From positions 1,302,001 through 1,366,000 of the forward strand of contig NZ_JAZHRT010000001.1 of NCBI RefSeq assembly GCF_036924535.1: a stretch of 64,000 bases of DNA, given 5' to 3'. Numbering within the stretch: the stretch's first letter is position 1; each line of letters starts with the position of its first letter. The notes under the pieces are model-generated. The model was not told where the DNA came from, did no database searches, and saw nothing but the letters and a program-made list of their open reading frames with translations. Below, piece after piece: positions 50,544-58,926 of the stretch. A program made the translations under genes and the position numbers. This DNA comes from Bradyrhizobium sp. AZCC 2262. GTDB taxonomy: Bacteria; Pseudomonadota; Alphaproteobacteria; Rhizobiales; Xanthobacteraceae.

Positions 50544-51167
50544 TTAGCTTCGGCCCATCCACACCGTCCGTCCCTCTGACAGCTCCGGCGGCATGATCGG
50601 CCGAAACCCCATCTTGCTCCAGAACGCCATCGCCTGAGCGTTTGCCCGATTGATGCGTGCGTGGATTGCCGACGCGCCACGCGCATTTGCCAGTCGCAGC
50701 CACGCGTGAAAGAGCCGCGTCCCAACGCCACGCCCCTGGAGCCGTGGCAGGAGGTTCAAGTGAAGGTGCGCCGGGAATTCCCGCGCGACCTGTAGGGGTG
50801 CGCGTTCAGGATTGTGAATCATGGATATTCGTCGTTGATCGGGGGTCCAACTGCCGCGTGCTTCCGGGTCGGGCGCGGGATACCGCCAGCGTAGTTGCGG
50901 CCACCAGCTTCGTTCCAGGCGCTCTTCCCAGGACACGGTATCGACGGCGCCCAGGACGAAGCCGCCGACGCCTTCTTCATCGGCAGCCATCACCACGAGA
51001 TCGGGATCGAGCGTCGCATACGGTGCGGAGTAGATAGCGCCGACGAGGTGCTTGTCATGATAGAGGCGTGAAGCATCGGCGCCCGCATCCGCTGTCGCGA
51101 GCGAAATCGCGTAGAGAGCGTCAAAATCAGTCGACATGTATGGCCGCAACGTCAGCATCGGCGGCAT
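50544..51167 (-). CDS. GNAT family N-acetyltransferase
   Basis: 207 residues. The acetyl-CoA motif reads HLHLNLLPRLQGRGVGTRLFHAWL (Q/RxxGxG/A as QGRGVG), followed by IHARINRANAQAMAFWSKMGF, the usual GNAT close. The middle HNPERAPLQVAREFPAHLH is typical of the longer GNATs related to the C-terminal domain of eukaryotic O-GlcNAcase. Substrate unknown. It converges on the MoeA-MocA gene with a 13-base gap. Confidence 0.88.
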   Translation of the reverse strand: MPPMLTLRPYMSTDFDALYAISLATADAGADASRLYHDKHLVGAIYSAPYATLDPDLVVMAADEEGVGGFVLGAVDTVSWEERLERSWWPQLRWRYPAPDPEARGSWTPDQRRISMIHNPERAPLQVAREFPAHLHLNLLPRLQGRGVGTRLFHAWLRLANARGASAIHARINRANAQAMAFWSKMGFRPIMPPELSEGRTVWMGRS

Positions 51168-51231
51168 TCTAGGCTCGGGCGCGACGGACCGCTACATGCC
51201 GCAGGCTGGAAGCGGCAAGGCGGGGGTAGAT

Positions 51232-51316
51232 TTGTAAGGTGGGCAAAGCGAAGCGTGCCCACCATCAACGGCGGTACCCCGGTGGTGGGCACGCTGCGCT
51301 TTGCCCACCCTACAAA
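51232..51316. repeat. Dispersed palindromic repeat (GGTGGGCAAAGCG type)
   Basis: GTAAGGTGGGCAAAGCG at the left pairs with CGCTTTGCCCACCCTAC at the right; an inner pair CGTGCCCACCA / TGGTGGGCACG surrounds ACGGCGGTACCCCG. This well-known intergenic repeat type of Bradyrhizobium sits upstream of the DUF4189 gene. Confidence 0.85.
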
Positions 51317-51384
51317 AGCTTCCGTTCACCAAGTTGAAACTCCCCGTAGGCTAGATTCTGCTCGCTACCTCGGGGGAGGGGATT

Positions 51385-51777
51385 TTGATTGTTTCGACCG
51401 TTGCGGCGCAACGCCGCGCGTTGTTTGTGATTGCGCTGACGCTGATACTAGGCGTCTCGGGTTTCATCACCAAGGCATGGGCGGCGGGCGCGTTTGCCGT
51501 CGGCAAGTGTGGCGCCTACGGCCAGGCCTTTGACTATCCTGCCGAAGCCGCAGCGCGCGCCGCGGCGTTGAAGCAGTGCAAGGGCAACTGCACCGCACTC
51601 ACCATGAAGCGCGCCTGCGCGGCGTTGGCCGTCGACATGACCAATCCCTGCGGTCCTCATGGCTATGCCGTAAAGCCCAGAATTTCGAGCTCGCTCAACG
51701 CCGCGACCAAGAAGTGCTACGAATTCGGCGGCAAGGAATGCGTCATCCGCGCCTGGGCCTGCGACGCCAAGGGGTGA
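51385..51777 (+). CDS. Exported DUF4189 protein
   Basis: 130 residues from TTG 51385, correctly spaced after GGGGGAGGGG; no ATG/GTG alternative keeps the signal peptide. Signal peptide about 1-33 (ending AWAAG). The mature part fits DUF4189: FAVGKCGAYGQAFDYP, AAALKQCKGNCTAL, and six cysteines likely paired in disulfides (KCYEFGGKECVIRAWACDAKG). Periplasmic or surface; function unknown. Alone in its orientation. Confidence 0.87.
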   Translation: MIVSTVAAQRRALFVIALTLILGVSGFITKAWAAGAFAVGKCGAYGQAFDYPAEAAARAAALKQCKGNCTALTMKRACAALAVDMTNPCGPHGYAVKPRISSSLNAATKKCYEFGGKECVIRAWACDAKG

Positions 51778-51869
51778 GCTGCCTCACTCGAGGTGGACTT
51801 CCGCTTTGGAAATATTGACGCTACGCTTGGCGCGAACCGTTCCATTCCCGTCATCGGCGCAAATCAATC

Positions 51870-52280
51870 ATGCAATTCGACACCAAGATCGCGGTCAGCA
51901 TCCGGACCGACCTTGAAGCGTGGCAGAAACTCAACGTCGCTTCCTTTCTCGCCGGCGGCATTGCCGCCGCCTTTCCCGAATGTATCGGCGAGCCCTATGG
52001 CGACGCGTCAGGCACCAAATATCTGTCGCTGATCGGCCAGCCGATCCTGATCTACGGCGCCGACCGGGCCGCACTTTCCCGCGCGCTGGAGCGGGCGCTG
52101 GCGAGAGACGTCACGCCCGCCGTCTATACCGAGGACATGTTCAAGACCACGCATGACGCCGCCAACCGTGAGGTGGTCAAGGCCGTGATCCGCGCCGAGC
52201 TCAAGCTCGTCGGCCTCGCGATGCGCGCCGAGCGCAAGGTGATCGACAAGATCGTCGACGGGCTGAAGTTTCACAGCTAA
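51870..52280 (+). CDS. DUF2000 family protein
   Basis: 136 residues. DTKIAVSIRTDLEAWQKLNV, ASFLAGGIAAAF and YGDASGTKYLSLIGQPILIY match DUF2000, a small cytoplasmic fold of unknown function related to PTH2-like folds. The tail RAERKVIDKIVDGLKFHS is also typical. No operon partner; not translationally coupled to the DUF4189 gene. Confidence 0.85.
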   Translation: MQFDTKIAVSIRTDLEAWQKLNVASFLAGGIAAAFPECIGEPYGDASGTKYLSLIGQPILIYGADRAALSRALERALARDVTPAVYTEDMFKTTHDAANREVVKAVIRAELKLVGLAMRAERKVIDKIVDGLKFHS

Positions 52281-52327
52281 CAGCAGGCCGGCAAACTCAG
52301 AGCGAGGTCCTCATACCGTTAACGCCT

Positions 52328-53377
52328 TTACAGGCGCGAAAGCCCTGATCGCAAATTCCGTGCCTTTAGAATGCCGAACGGATCTTCGCGGTGGGCGAGT
52401 TTCCGGTAGGTGGCCAGATCATCCTGCTGGATTGCCGGTCCCTCGCCACGTCGCCCAACAGAGCCCATGCCTGGTCCCAGCGGCAGCGAGGTGCCAACTC
52501 CCGCATAGAGGTAGCGATCACCGTAAGCCTGCTTCAATGCTGCGAAGGTCGGCTCGCCGGTGCAATGACCCGGCGCGATGCTCTCCACCTTGAACGTGTC
52601 CTTGAGCGTTGCCACGGTCCTGGCAATGGCCTCGTCCGGTGCGACGACGAGGTGGAAGCCGCCGGCGATCAAACGAATTTTGGGATTGATGGCTGTCGCC
52701 GCCTCGACGATCTTTTCGATCCCGGGGTGCGAGCAGCCGACCACGAGCACGACGCCGTCTGCGGTGTTGACAGCCAGCGACAACTCCTTGAGCTCCCGCG
52801 TGCCTGGAGCATCAGACACAAGCGCGAGCAGCGTAATGCCCGGGGCGATTTCCGTTGTCTTGTCGACAAGCTCGATGTTGGCTCGCTGCCAGGCGCTGCC
52901 GAACTTCATGACTTCCGGCGGCTTGCCGCCGTAGTAGCGCATCCCGGGCGGCAAGGATTCGTCCTTTCGGTAGAAGCTCGACGGCAGCGACGCGCCGAAA
53001 ACGCCGAATCCTTCCTTGGGTGCGTAGATCTTCACCGTCGGATTCACGCTCAGAACATGGTTCAGGCCAGCCATGTGATCGGAGTGGCGATGTGACAGCA
53101 CCACGAAGTCGATGCTGGTGAGGTCGATGTTCTTCGCCTTGACGTTGGCTGCGAAAATATCCGGGTCGTTGCCGGTGTCGAACAGGATCCGCTTGCCGGA
53201 GATTTCCACGAGCGCCGAGAAGCCCCAATCCTTTTTCATCGCCGCGTCAGTGCCGAAAGCGTCGTAGAGGATCGTGATCTGGCCGGCCGGTTCGGCCGCC
53301 GCGATAGGCGTCGCGGCAACCAGGACGGCCGTGACGGCAAGTGCGCCCGCAAGAAACAAATTTGCACGAAGTCCCAT
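52328..53377 (-). CDS. Exported MBL-fold metallohydrolase
   Basis: 349 residues with a signal peptide (about 1-28, TPIAAAEP). The zinc motif is VVLSHRHSDHMAGLNH (HxHxDH); later ligands are in GCSHPGIEKI and GGFHLV, APGHCTGEP. This layout resembles the small-ligand metallohydrolases related to MTBLS-like or 7,8-dihydropterin-6-methyl-4-(beta-D-ribofuranosyl)-aminobenzene-5'-phosphate synthase-like proteins (DhpS-like MBLs). Substrate unknown; periplasmic. Confidence 0.9.
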   Translation of the reverse strand: MGLRANLFLAGALAVTAVLVAATPIAAAEPAGQITILYDAFGTDAAMKKDWGFSALVEISGKRILFDTGNDPDIFAANVKAKNIDLTSIDFVVLSHRHSDHMAGLNHVLSVNPTVKIYAPKEGFGVFGASLPSSFYRKDESLPPGMRYYGGKPPEVMKFGSAWQRANIELVDKTTEIAPGITLLALVSDAPGTRELKELSLAVNTADGVVLVVGCSHPGIEKIVEAATAINPKIRLIAGGFHLVVAPDEAIARTVATLKDTFKVESIAPGHCTGEPTFAALKQAYGDRYLYAGVGTSLPLGPGMGSVGRRGEGPAIQQDDLATYRKLAHREDPFGILKARNLRSGLSRL

Positions 53378-53867
53378 GGAAGCTCCTCCTCTTCGAGAAA
53401 CCCAAGTTGCGCTTGATTGCAGCAGCGTTTCGCGATCCGCTTCGTTAGTCGTTCACGCACAATTCGCCGCGAACGTGGGAATCAAAACCGCCGCCTTGCC
53501 GGCCGATGCCGGTGAGAAAAATGAGCCGGCCAGGGGAAGTTGCTGCTCCTTCTCTACTGGACCTGCACTCTAATCCTGATTGGAAGGGTAAACCAGAGCG
53601 TGCCAGCGTACCCAGTATCCGAGGGTGGAAGTCGCGAGGCAGCCTATCCGCCGCGCGCGCCGGCGGGCCGGGGAGGCTGGGAGAACCCGTTTGCGAAGCG
53701 AAGTGCCTGGATATGAAAGAAGCTGCGCGCCAGAGAAGGTGGCGGTGCTTGGATAACGTTGACGCCCAACATCACAAACGATGCGGCAGTGGCAGTTCTG
53801 CCTCCGCCCTTGACGCAGCCGCTCGCCAAGCCAGAATGGCCGGTGGCTCGCGCCGGGAGGCGGTCAG
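53378..53867. other. 490-base intergenic region without a clear gene
   Basis: I see no convincing coding frame, RNA gene or repeat between the MBL gene and the small gene at 53868. Open frames here lack ribosome sites and protein-like composition. The only clear signal is GGGAGG just before the ATG at 53868. Confidence 0.5.
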
Positions 53868-54089
53868 ATGAGGTTTTTGATTACTGCGCAGGATACGGCG
53901 GGAAACGTGACCCTTAACCGGGCGTCGGTTCCAGCCGCGTTGAAGAAAGCCACAGAACTGATATCGGACGGCTGCTGGAACGTCGAGATCGTAACGCCCG
54001 ACGGGGCGACCTATCACCCCGGCGAGTTCGAAGCGTTGAGAGAGCGCGCTAGCGCGGCGAGCCCCGATACGTCGCTGACCGCGCAATAG
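53868..54089 (+). CDS. Small conserved-looking hypothetical protein (73 aa)
   Basis: ATG 53868 behind CGGGAGG, ending TAG 54087-54089. MRFLITAQDTAGNVTLNRAS, then AALKKATELISDGCWNVEIV and TPDGATYHPGEFE: a compact alpha/beta-looking sequence with one cysteine. It reads like the small DUF-type rhizobial proteins that bind a strand-helix-strand pattern, but I cannot name a family. Alone in its orientation. Confidence 0.7.
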   Translation: MRFLITAQDTAGNVTLNRASVPAALKKATELISDGCWNVEIVTPDGATYHPGEFEALRERASAASPDTSLTAQ

Positions 54090-54184
54090 CCCACATCCAT
54101 TCGATCGGCGGGCACCCGAGTCCGTGCACGGCAGATGCGTCGTTATCTTGACGCACTCTGCTCGTCCTGCTGCCTCGTCAGGAA

Positions 54185-54412
54185 TTACCCCTCCAGGGTA
54201 AATCCAACCCGCAAAGCGACCTGATAATGGCGAACGGATCCATCCTCGATGTGGCCGCGCGTTTGCACCACTTCGAACCATTTCATGCCGCGAACGGTCT
54301 TTGATGCGCGGGTGATCGCGTTCTGAACGGCATCCTCGATGCTTTTCTCGGAAGAGCCGACGAGTTCGAGGATCTTGTAAACGTGGTCCTTCATTTCGGC
54401 GGGATCTGGCAC
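54185..54412 (-). CDS. Dodecin (flavin-storage protein)
   Basis: 75 residues from GTG 54412, which lies six bases after GGAGG; the ATG at 54394 lacks a ribosome site. [40 protein letters not shown] and [19 protein letters not shown] match dodecin over its whole length, including the Trp that stacks on flavin and the C-terminal strand. Dodecins form 12-mers that sequester riboflavin/FMN (or CoA). A perfect EcfG-type promoter lies about 80 bases upstream, so it should belong to the general stress regulon. Confidence 0.92.
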   Translation of the reverse strand: MPDPAEMKDHVYKILELVGSSEKSIEDAVQNAITRASKTVRGMKWFEVVQTRGHIEDGSVRHYQVALRVGFTLEG

Positions 54413-54488
54413 GGCGAACCTCCGTTGTAATGGGCGTGGGGCAATCAGGTCTATTTCCCCACGGCGGAATCTTGATCCGACGTGAGCC

Positions 54489-54513
54489 AACGCCATGCTC
54501 TCATCCGGGTTCC
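54489..54513 (-). promoter_or_regulatory. Perfect EcfG promoter upstream of dodecin
   Basis: Minus strand: GGAAC (54513-54509), 16 bases, CGTT (54492-54489). This equals the alphaproteobacterial EcfG consensus GGAAC-N16/17-CGTT exactly. Predicted start near 54481 gives a ~70-base leader to the dodecin GTG. Confidence 0.75.
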
Positions 54514-54729
54514 GACGGCCGGTAATGATTGGCGGGGGCGGGCGGCAGGATCCGTCTGAGAGGCGCGTGCCTGAGGCAATGTCCATCAGGGCGGTGCGCA
54601 ATGGTTGTGGTGCGAGGTGACACCGCACCAAATTAGTCAGTTTCGCGCTTCCACGCATGCCCTGAAGTTCGTTATGTTGAGGGCCGAATGGTCCCGGAAG
54701 GCTCCTGGACTTAAGGGAGTGAGCACATC

Positions 54730-55818
54730 ATGAAACGCCGTACGTTCCTCAAAGGCGGCGCCGTGGCCGGCGCGACGACACTGATTGCGGCGCCTGCGAT
54801 TGCGCAAGGTGCGCCCGAGATCAAGTGGCGCCTGACCTCGAGCTTTCCAAAATCGCTCGATACCATTTTCGGCACGGCGCAGACCTTTGCGAAATACGTG
54901 GCTGATGCCACCGACAACAAGTTTCAGATCCAGACTTTTGCGGCAGGCGAGATCGTGCCCGGCCTGCAGGCGCTTGACGCCGTCAGCTCGGCGACCGTCG
55001 AGATGGCGCAGACGCCGCTCTATTTCTACATCGGCAAGGAGCCGGCGCTGGCCTATGCCACCGGCGCGCCGTTCGGCATGAACCATCGCCATCAGCATTC
55101 CTGGTGGTCGTTCGGCGGCGGCGCCGAGCTCTGCAACGAGGCGCTGAAACCTTTCAAGACGCATGCGATCCTGTGCGGCAATTCCGGCACGCAGATGGGC
55201 GGCTGGTTTCGCAAGGAGATCAAGACGGTCGATGATCTCCAGGGCCTCAAATTCCGCATCGCCGGCATGGGCGGCCATGTGCTGGCAAAACTCGGCATCG
55301 TGCCGCAGCAGATCGCGGGCGGCGAAGTCTATTCAGCACTCGAGAAGGGATCGATCGACGCCGCGGAGTTCGTCGGGCCCTATGACGATGAGAAGCTCGG
55401 CTTCTACAAGGTGGCGAAGTACTACTATTTCCCCGGCTGGTGGGAAGGCGGCGCCATGCTGCACATGATCGTCAACGAAGAGAAGTGGAATGCGCTTCCA
55501 AGGCAATATCAGGCCGTCCTGAACCAGGCCGGTGCGGCCGCCGGCGCGTGGATGATTGAAAAATATGACAGCGTCAATCCTGCCGCCCTGAAGCGGCTTG
55601 TCGCCGGTGGCGCCGAGTTGCGCGCGTTCCCGCAGCCGGTCATGGAGGCCTGCTACAAAGCCACGCAAGACCATCTGAACGAGATCGCCGAGAAGAGCCC
55701 GCTGTTCAAGAAGACCAAGGAGAGCCACGACGCGTACATGAAGGAAGTGCTGTTCTACACGCAGATCGCGGAAAACTATTACGACAACTACCTGCTCAGC
55801 AAAATGCGCAAGGGGTGA
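54730..55818 (+). CDS. TRAP transporter substrate-binding protein (DctP family)
   Basis: 362 residues. A Tat-type signal, MKRRTFLKGGAVAGATTLIA, ending PAIAQ. WRLTSSFPKSLDTIFGTAQTF and QIQTFAAGEIVPGLQALDAVSS are DctP hallmarks; the ligand-clamping Arg region lies in GLKFRIAGMGGHVLAKLG. TRAP binding proteins feed carboxylates or related solutes to DctQ/DctM membrane subunits, but no such genes are here, so the binding protein is an orphan in this window. A degraded membrane-protein fragment follows. Confidence 0.9.
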   Translation: MKRRTFLKGGAVAGATTLIAAPAIAQGAPEIKWRLTSSFPKSLDTIFGTAQTFAKYVADATDNKFQIQTFAAGEIVPGLQALDAVSSATVEMAQTPLYFYIGKEPALAYATGAPFGMNHRHQHSWWSFGGGAELCNEALKPFKTHAILCGNSGTQMGGWFRKEIKTVDDLQGLKFRIAGMGGHVLAKLGIVPQQIAGGEVYSALEKGSIDAAEFVGPYDDEKLGFYKVAKYYYFPGWWEGGAMLHMIVNEEKWNALPRQYQAVLNQAGAAAGAWMIEKYDSVNPAALKRLVAGGAELRAFPQPVMEACYKATQDHLNEIAEKSPLFKKTKESHDAYMKEVLFYTQIAENYYDNYLLSKMRKG

Positions 55819-55930
55819 GGGCGCAAGGACCGGGAGAGTCGGGTAGGAAGAGAACGTAGCCCGGATGAGCGAAAGCGACATCCGGGTCTAAACCCCGGAT
55901 ATCGCTCCGCTCATGCGGCCAACCAGCTGA

Positions 55931-56165
55931 TTACGCCGCCGTGGCGCTGACATAAGGAATGCTGGCGACGATAGCGAAAAGCAGGATCGCGTTGCACAAC
56001 ATGCCGCCCCAATGCAGCCGCCGCGGCCGGCGCACCGCCGCGGCGTCGCCGGGATCCCTGGCGCTGAGCTGGGCATCCCACTGCTGCAGAAACCACCCGC
56101 GTGCCCAGACCGCGAAAGCCGCAATCCAGACGACGCCCCCGCAATGCCGGCAGGCTTCAAGCCCG
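55931..56165 (-). pseudogene. Truncated paralogue of the 57470-57897 membrane protein
   Basis: The minus strand reads AFAVWARGWFLQQWDAQLSA, RRPRRLHWGGMLCNAILL and IPYVSATAA-stop, which matches the last ~65 residues of the protein at 57470-57897 (AFAIWERNWFLRQWDDQLSA, RRLRRLHWGGMLFNAVQL, IPYVAATQA). Upstream codons diverge and end at a stop, so the N-terminal half is gone. Confidence 0.7.
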
Positions 56166-56381
56166 ATCTTGGCATGGCTCTCAATTCATCCTTCCGCCGG
56201 TCGTGCAACTGATGTAGCCTGACTATGAGCTGCCGAGCGGGACGTGCCGAAGTCCCTTTTATCTTAGCCGCAGCGTTCATGCCGTCGGCAGGCGTGCATC
56301 GAAATTAAACTGACGTCTGCGTGTGCGGCCTCCCGTGCGGCTCCGCAGGGACTCCGCATGCCAGCAGTTTGGGAGGCCGCA

Positions 56382-57353
56382 ATGAAAGTTCCGCGCCGCC
56401 AATTCCTGCATCTGGCAGCTGCCGCTGCCACGCTTCCGGCATTATCCCGGTTCGCCAGCGCGCAGAGCTACCCGACGCGACAGGTGCACCTGCTTGAGGG
56501 CTTTGGTCCCGGCGGTGCACCCGACATCGTCGCGCGATTGATCGGTCAATCGCTGTCGGAGCGACTTGGACAGTCATTTGTCATCGAGAATCGCAGTGGT
56601 GCTACCGGCAGCATCGCGACTGAAGCAGTCGTACGGGCAGCCCCGGACGGCTACACGCTGCTGCTGGTTACCACCCCACATGCGATCAATGCGGCCCTGC
56701 TCAAGCTCAACTTCGACTTCATCCGTGATATCGCGCCGATCGCAGGTATCGTTCGTGTGCCCTTGGTCATGGAGGTCCACCCATCGGTTCCAGCCAAGAC
56801 AGTCGCGGAGTTCATCGCCTACGCGAAGGCCAATCCCGGCAAGGTCAATATGGCGTCAGCCGGGATCGGATCTACACCCCACGTGGCTGGCGAAATGTTC
56901 AAAACAATGGCCGGCGTCGATCTCTTTCACGTACCTTATCGGGGCGCGCAGGTGTTTCCTGCCCTTCTTACCGGCGAAGCGCAGGTCTATTTTGGCCCGC
57001 TACTCTCATCGATCGAATATGTCAGGGCCGGCAATTTCCGTGCTCTGGCGGTAACGACGGTGACGCGTTCGGCAATATTGCCCGACGTTCCGGCGCTGCA
57101 CGAAATCTTGCCCGGTTACGAGGCAAGCGCATGGTTCGGCATTGGCGGTCCAAGGCGCACTCCAGAAGAAGTCATCGAAAAACTGAACAAGGAAGTCAAC
57201 GTCAGCATCGCCGATCCGAAACTCCAAGCGCGGCTTGCCGATCTGGGCGGCACGGCTCTTGGCGGTTCGCCCGCCGACTTCGCCAAATTGATCTCGGACG
57301 AGGTCAAGAAATGGAGCAGGGTGGTTTTGGCGGCCAATATGAAACGGGAATGA
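56382..57353 (+). CDS. Bug family (TctC-type) substrate-binding protein
   Basis: 323 residues from ATG 56382, which has GGAGG five bases upstream; the ATG at 56358 does not. Signal peptide with RRQFLHLAAAAATLPAL, ending FASAQ. YPTRQVHLLEGFGPGGAPDIVARLIGQ, FVIENRSGATGSIATEAVV, NMASAGIGSTPHVAGEMF and FHVPYRGAQVFPALLTGE are the Bug family's standard blocks. It belongs to the tripartite tricarboxylate transporter binding proteins, but tctA/tctB are absent here, as is common for Bug orphans. Confidence 0.92.
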   Translation: MKVPRRQFLHLAAAAATLPALSRFASAQSYPTRQVHLLEGFGPGGAPDIVARLIGQSLSERLGQSFVIENRSGATGSIATEAVVRAAPDGYTLLLVTTPHAINAALLKLNFDFIRDIAPIAGIVRVPLVMEVHPSVPAKTVAEFIAYAKANPGKVNMASAGIGSTPHVAGEMFKTMAGVDLFHVPYRGAQVFPALLTGEAQVYFGPLLSSIEYVRAGNFRALAVTTVTRSAILPDVPALHEILPGYEASAWFGIGGPRRTPEEVIEKLNKEVNVSIADPKLQARLADLGGTALGGSPADFAKLISDEVKKWSRVVLAANMKRE

Positions 57354-57469
57354 GCAGCAGGGGGCTGCCGAACTACGGGATTTCGGTCGGCCTATGTCCG
57401 TTTTAAGTCACGAGTGGATATCAATCTCGGCAATTGCAACGTCTGCTTCACTTCCAATAGCAAACCTGA

Positions 57470-57897
57470 TCAAGCCTGAGTGGCTGCGACGTAAGGAATG
57501 CTGCCAACGATCGCGGCAAGCTGGACCGCATTGAACAGCATGCCGCCCCAATGCAGCCGGCGTAGCCGGCGCACCGCCTCGGCGTCGCCGGCATCCCTGG
57601 CGCTGAGCTGGTCATCCCACTGGCGTAGAAACCAGTTGCGCTCCCAGATCGCGAAAGCCGTGATCAAGGCGATGCCAATGGCGAAAACCGGTCGGCCCGT
57701 CACGGCGAAGACCACCGTCCGATCACACCGGCAATGCTCGTCATCAGAAAATGCACACTGAACATGCCGCGCAACAGCTGAGTGACTTGTGGGATGTCGA
57801 GCTTCACCAGCAGAAAGGCGGGCGCGGCCAGAAGAAAATAACCCATCGGAAAAAGCAGGATGACAATGGCGGCTAAGGCTATTCCGTCTGGCGTCAT
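57470..57897 (-). pseudogene. Small integral membrane protein, frameshifted
   Basis: From ATG 57897 the first frame gives MTPDGIALAAIVILLFPMG, FLLVKLDIPQVTQLLRGMF and MTSIAGVIG, then a stop. The next frame takes up VVFAVTGRPVFAIGIALITA, RNWFLRQWDDQLSARDAGDA and RRLRRLHWGGMLFNAVQLAA, ending AATQA. One missing base near 57705-57716 explains the split. Repaired, about 141 residues with four hydrophobic helices. A truncated paralogue lies at 55931-56165. Function unknown. Confidence 0.75.
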
Positions 57898-57996
57898 GCG
57901 ATCACCCCTTCTTTTTTCCCGATCGGGCGAGGGCCTTGCGGCGGCAGCTTATGATAATACCGCGGATTGTATTTGCACCATTGGGCTTTGGTCGGA

Positions 57997-58746
57997 TCAG
58001 CCGCGCTTGCCGCCAACCGAGACGAAGGCCATCAGACAGGGCTCCGGCAATGGGTTGCGCCAGCGATGCCGCGTGCCGTTCTGCACGATGCAATCGCCCT
58101 GGCGCAAATGGACCATCTTTCCGTCGTCCAATTCCAGCGTCATCTCGCCGCGAACCACGACCCCGTAATCGATGGTGTTCGTGGTGTGCATGCCCGGCGC
58201 GCTGCGGTCGAAATGGTCGCCCATGCCGGGGACCTTGTCCGACAGTTCCTTCAGCGCGCTCTCGAAGGTGACGCCCGGCGGCGGCTTGTAGCCTTCGGGG
58301 CGCTTGGGCGGATACGAGATCAGGCGAAACAGCGTGCCGCCCGGGCCGGGAAAGTCCTTCGTTCCCTTGAGCATCGGGTCCGGCTCCAGGCCGGTGAGCC
58401 CTGGCACGCCCTCGGTCATGTAGAGCTCGTAGAAAGTCAGTCCCGGATTGGAATCGATCTCTGCCACCTTGGACGTGACGTCAAAGGACTTGAACACCGA
58501 CTTGCCGGCTTCATCGCGGCCGGTCAGTGCCCGCTTGGGCGGGGGCAGCTCGCTCGAATCTTTTGCGCCAGCCGGTTGTGGCATTGCGGCGAGGGCGCCT
58601 CCGCCGACCATGGCGGAGAGCGCCTGCAGCAGTTGACGCCGATCCCCGCCTTCAAGTCGTTCGGCGGAAAGCTCCACATCATCGGAGGATTTGTTCTTGC
58701 CCCGTGACCACCAGCGCCAAGAAAACTGCCGAGAGAACCTGCCCAT
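57997..58746 (-). CDS. Cupin domain protein with N-terminal leader
   Basis: 249 residues from ATG 58746; GGAGG is correctly spaced for this ATG and too close to the one at 58752. Residues about 44-60 (LLQALSAMVGGGALAAM) are a hydrophobic or twin-arginine-like leader (RRQLLQAL), suggesting export. The C-terminal cupin shows TIDYGVVVRGEMTLELDDG and HLRQGDCIVQNGTRHRWRNP, with the metal-binding His/Glu pattern partly kept. FYELYMTEGVPGLTGLEPDP resembles aromatic-ring cupins. Function unknown. Confidence 0.82.
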   Translation of the reverse strand: MGRFSRQFSWRWWSRGKNKSSDDVELSAERLEGGDRRQLLQALSAMVGGGALAAMPQPAGAKDSSELPPPKRALTGRDEAGKSVFKSFDVTSKVAEIDSNPGLTFYELYMTEGVPGLTGLEPDPMLKGTKDFPGPGGTLFRLISYPPKRPEGYKPPPGVTFESALKELSDKVPGMGDHFDRSAPGMHTTNTIDYGVVVRGEMTLELDDGKMVHLRQGDCIVQNGTRHRWRNPLPEPCLMAFVSVGGKRG

Positions 58747-58926
58747 CCGCATCCTCCGTTGTCACGTGCCATCAGCCGCTGCAATCAAGGAATGATCGGC
58801 GCGCGGCCCGCAAATGTAACAAGGACGTGAACATTGGCCAGCCTACTTCCGGCTAGCTCGAGCCCGGAAGTCAGGGGCGCAACGAGGCGTCAGGACCGGG
58901 ACATCATGCGCGTCGCGTAGTCCCCC

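Noticed and set aside
54637..55278. Minus-strand frame opposite the TRAP binding protein
   Set aside because: Shadow frame; the plus-strand DctP protein has full family motifs and a ribosome site.
55888..56280. 130-codon minus-strand frame overlapping the membrane-protein remnant
   Set aside because: The homology to the 57470-57897 protein is in a different frame; this one has arginine/alanine-rich shadow composition.
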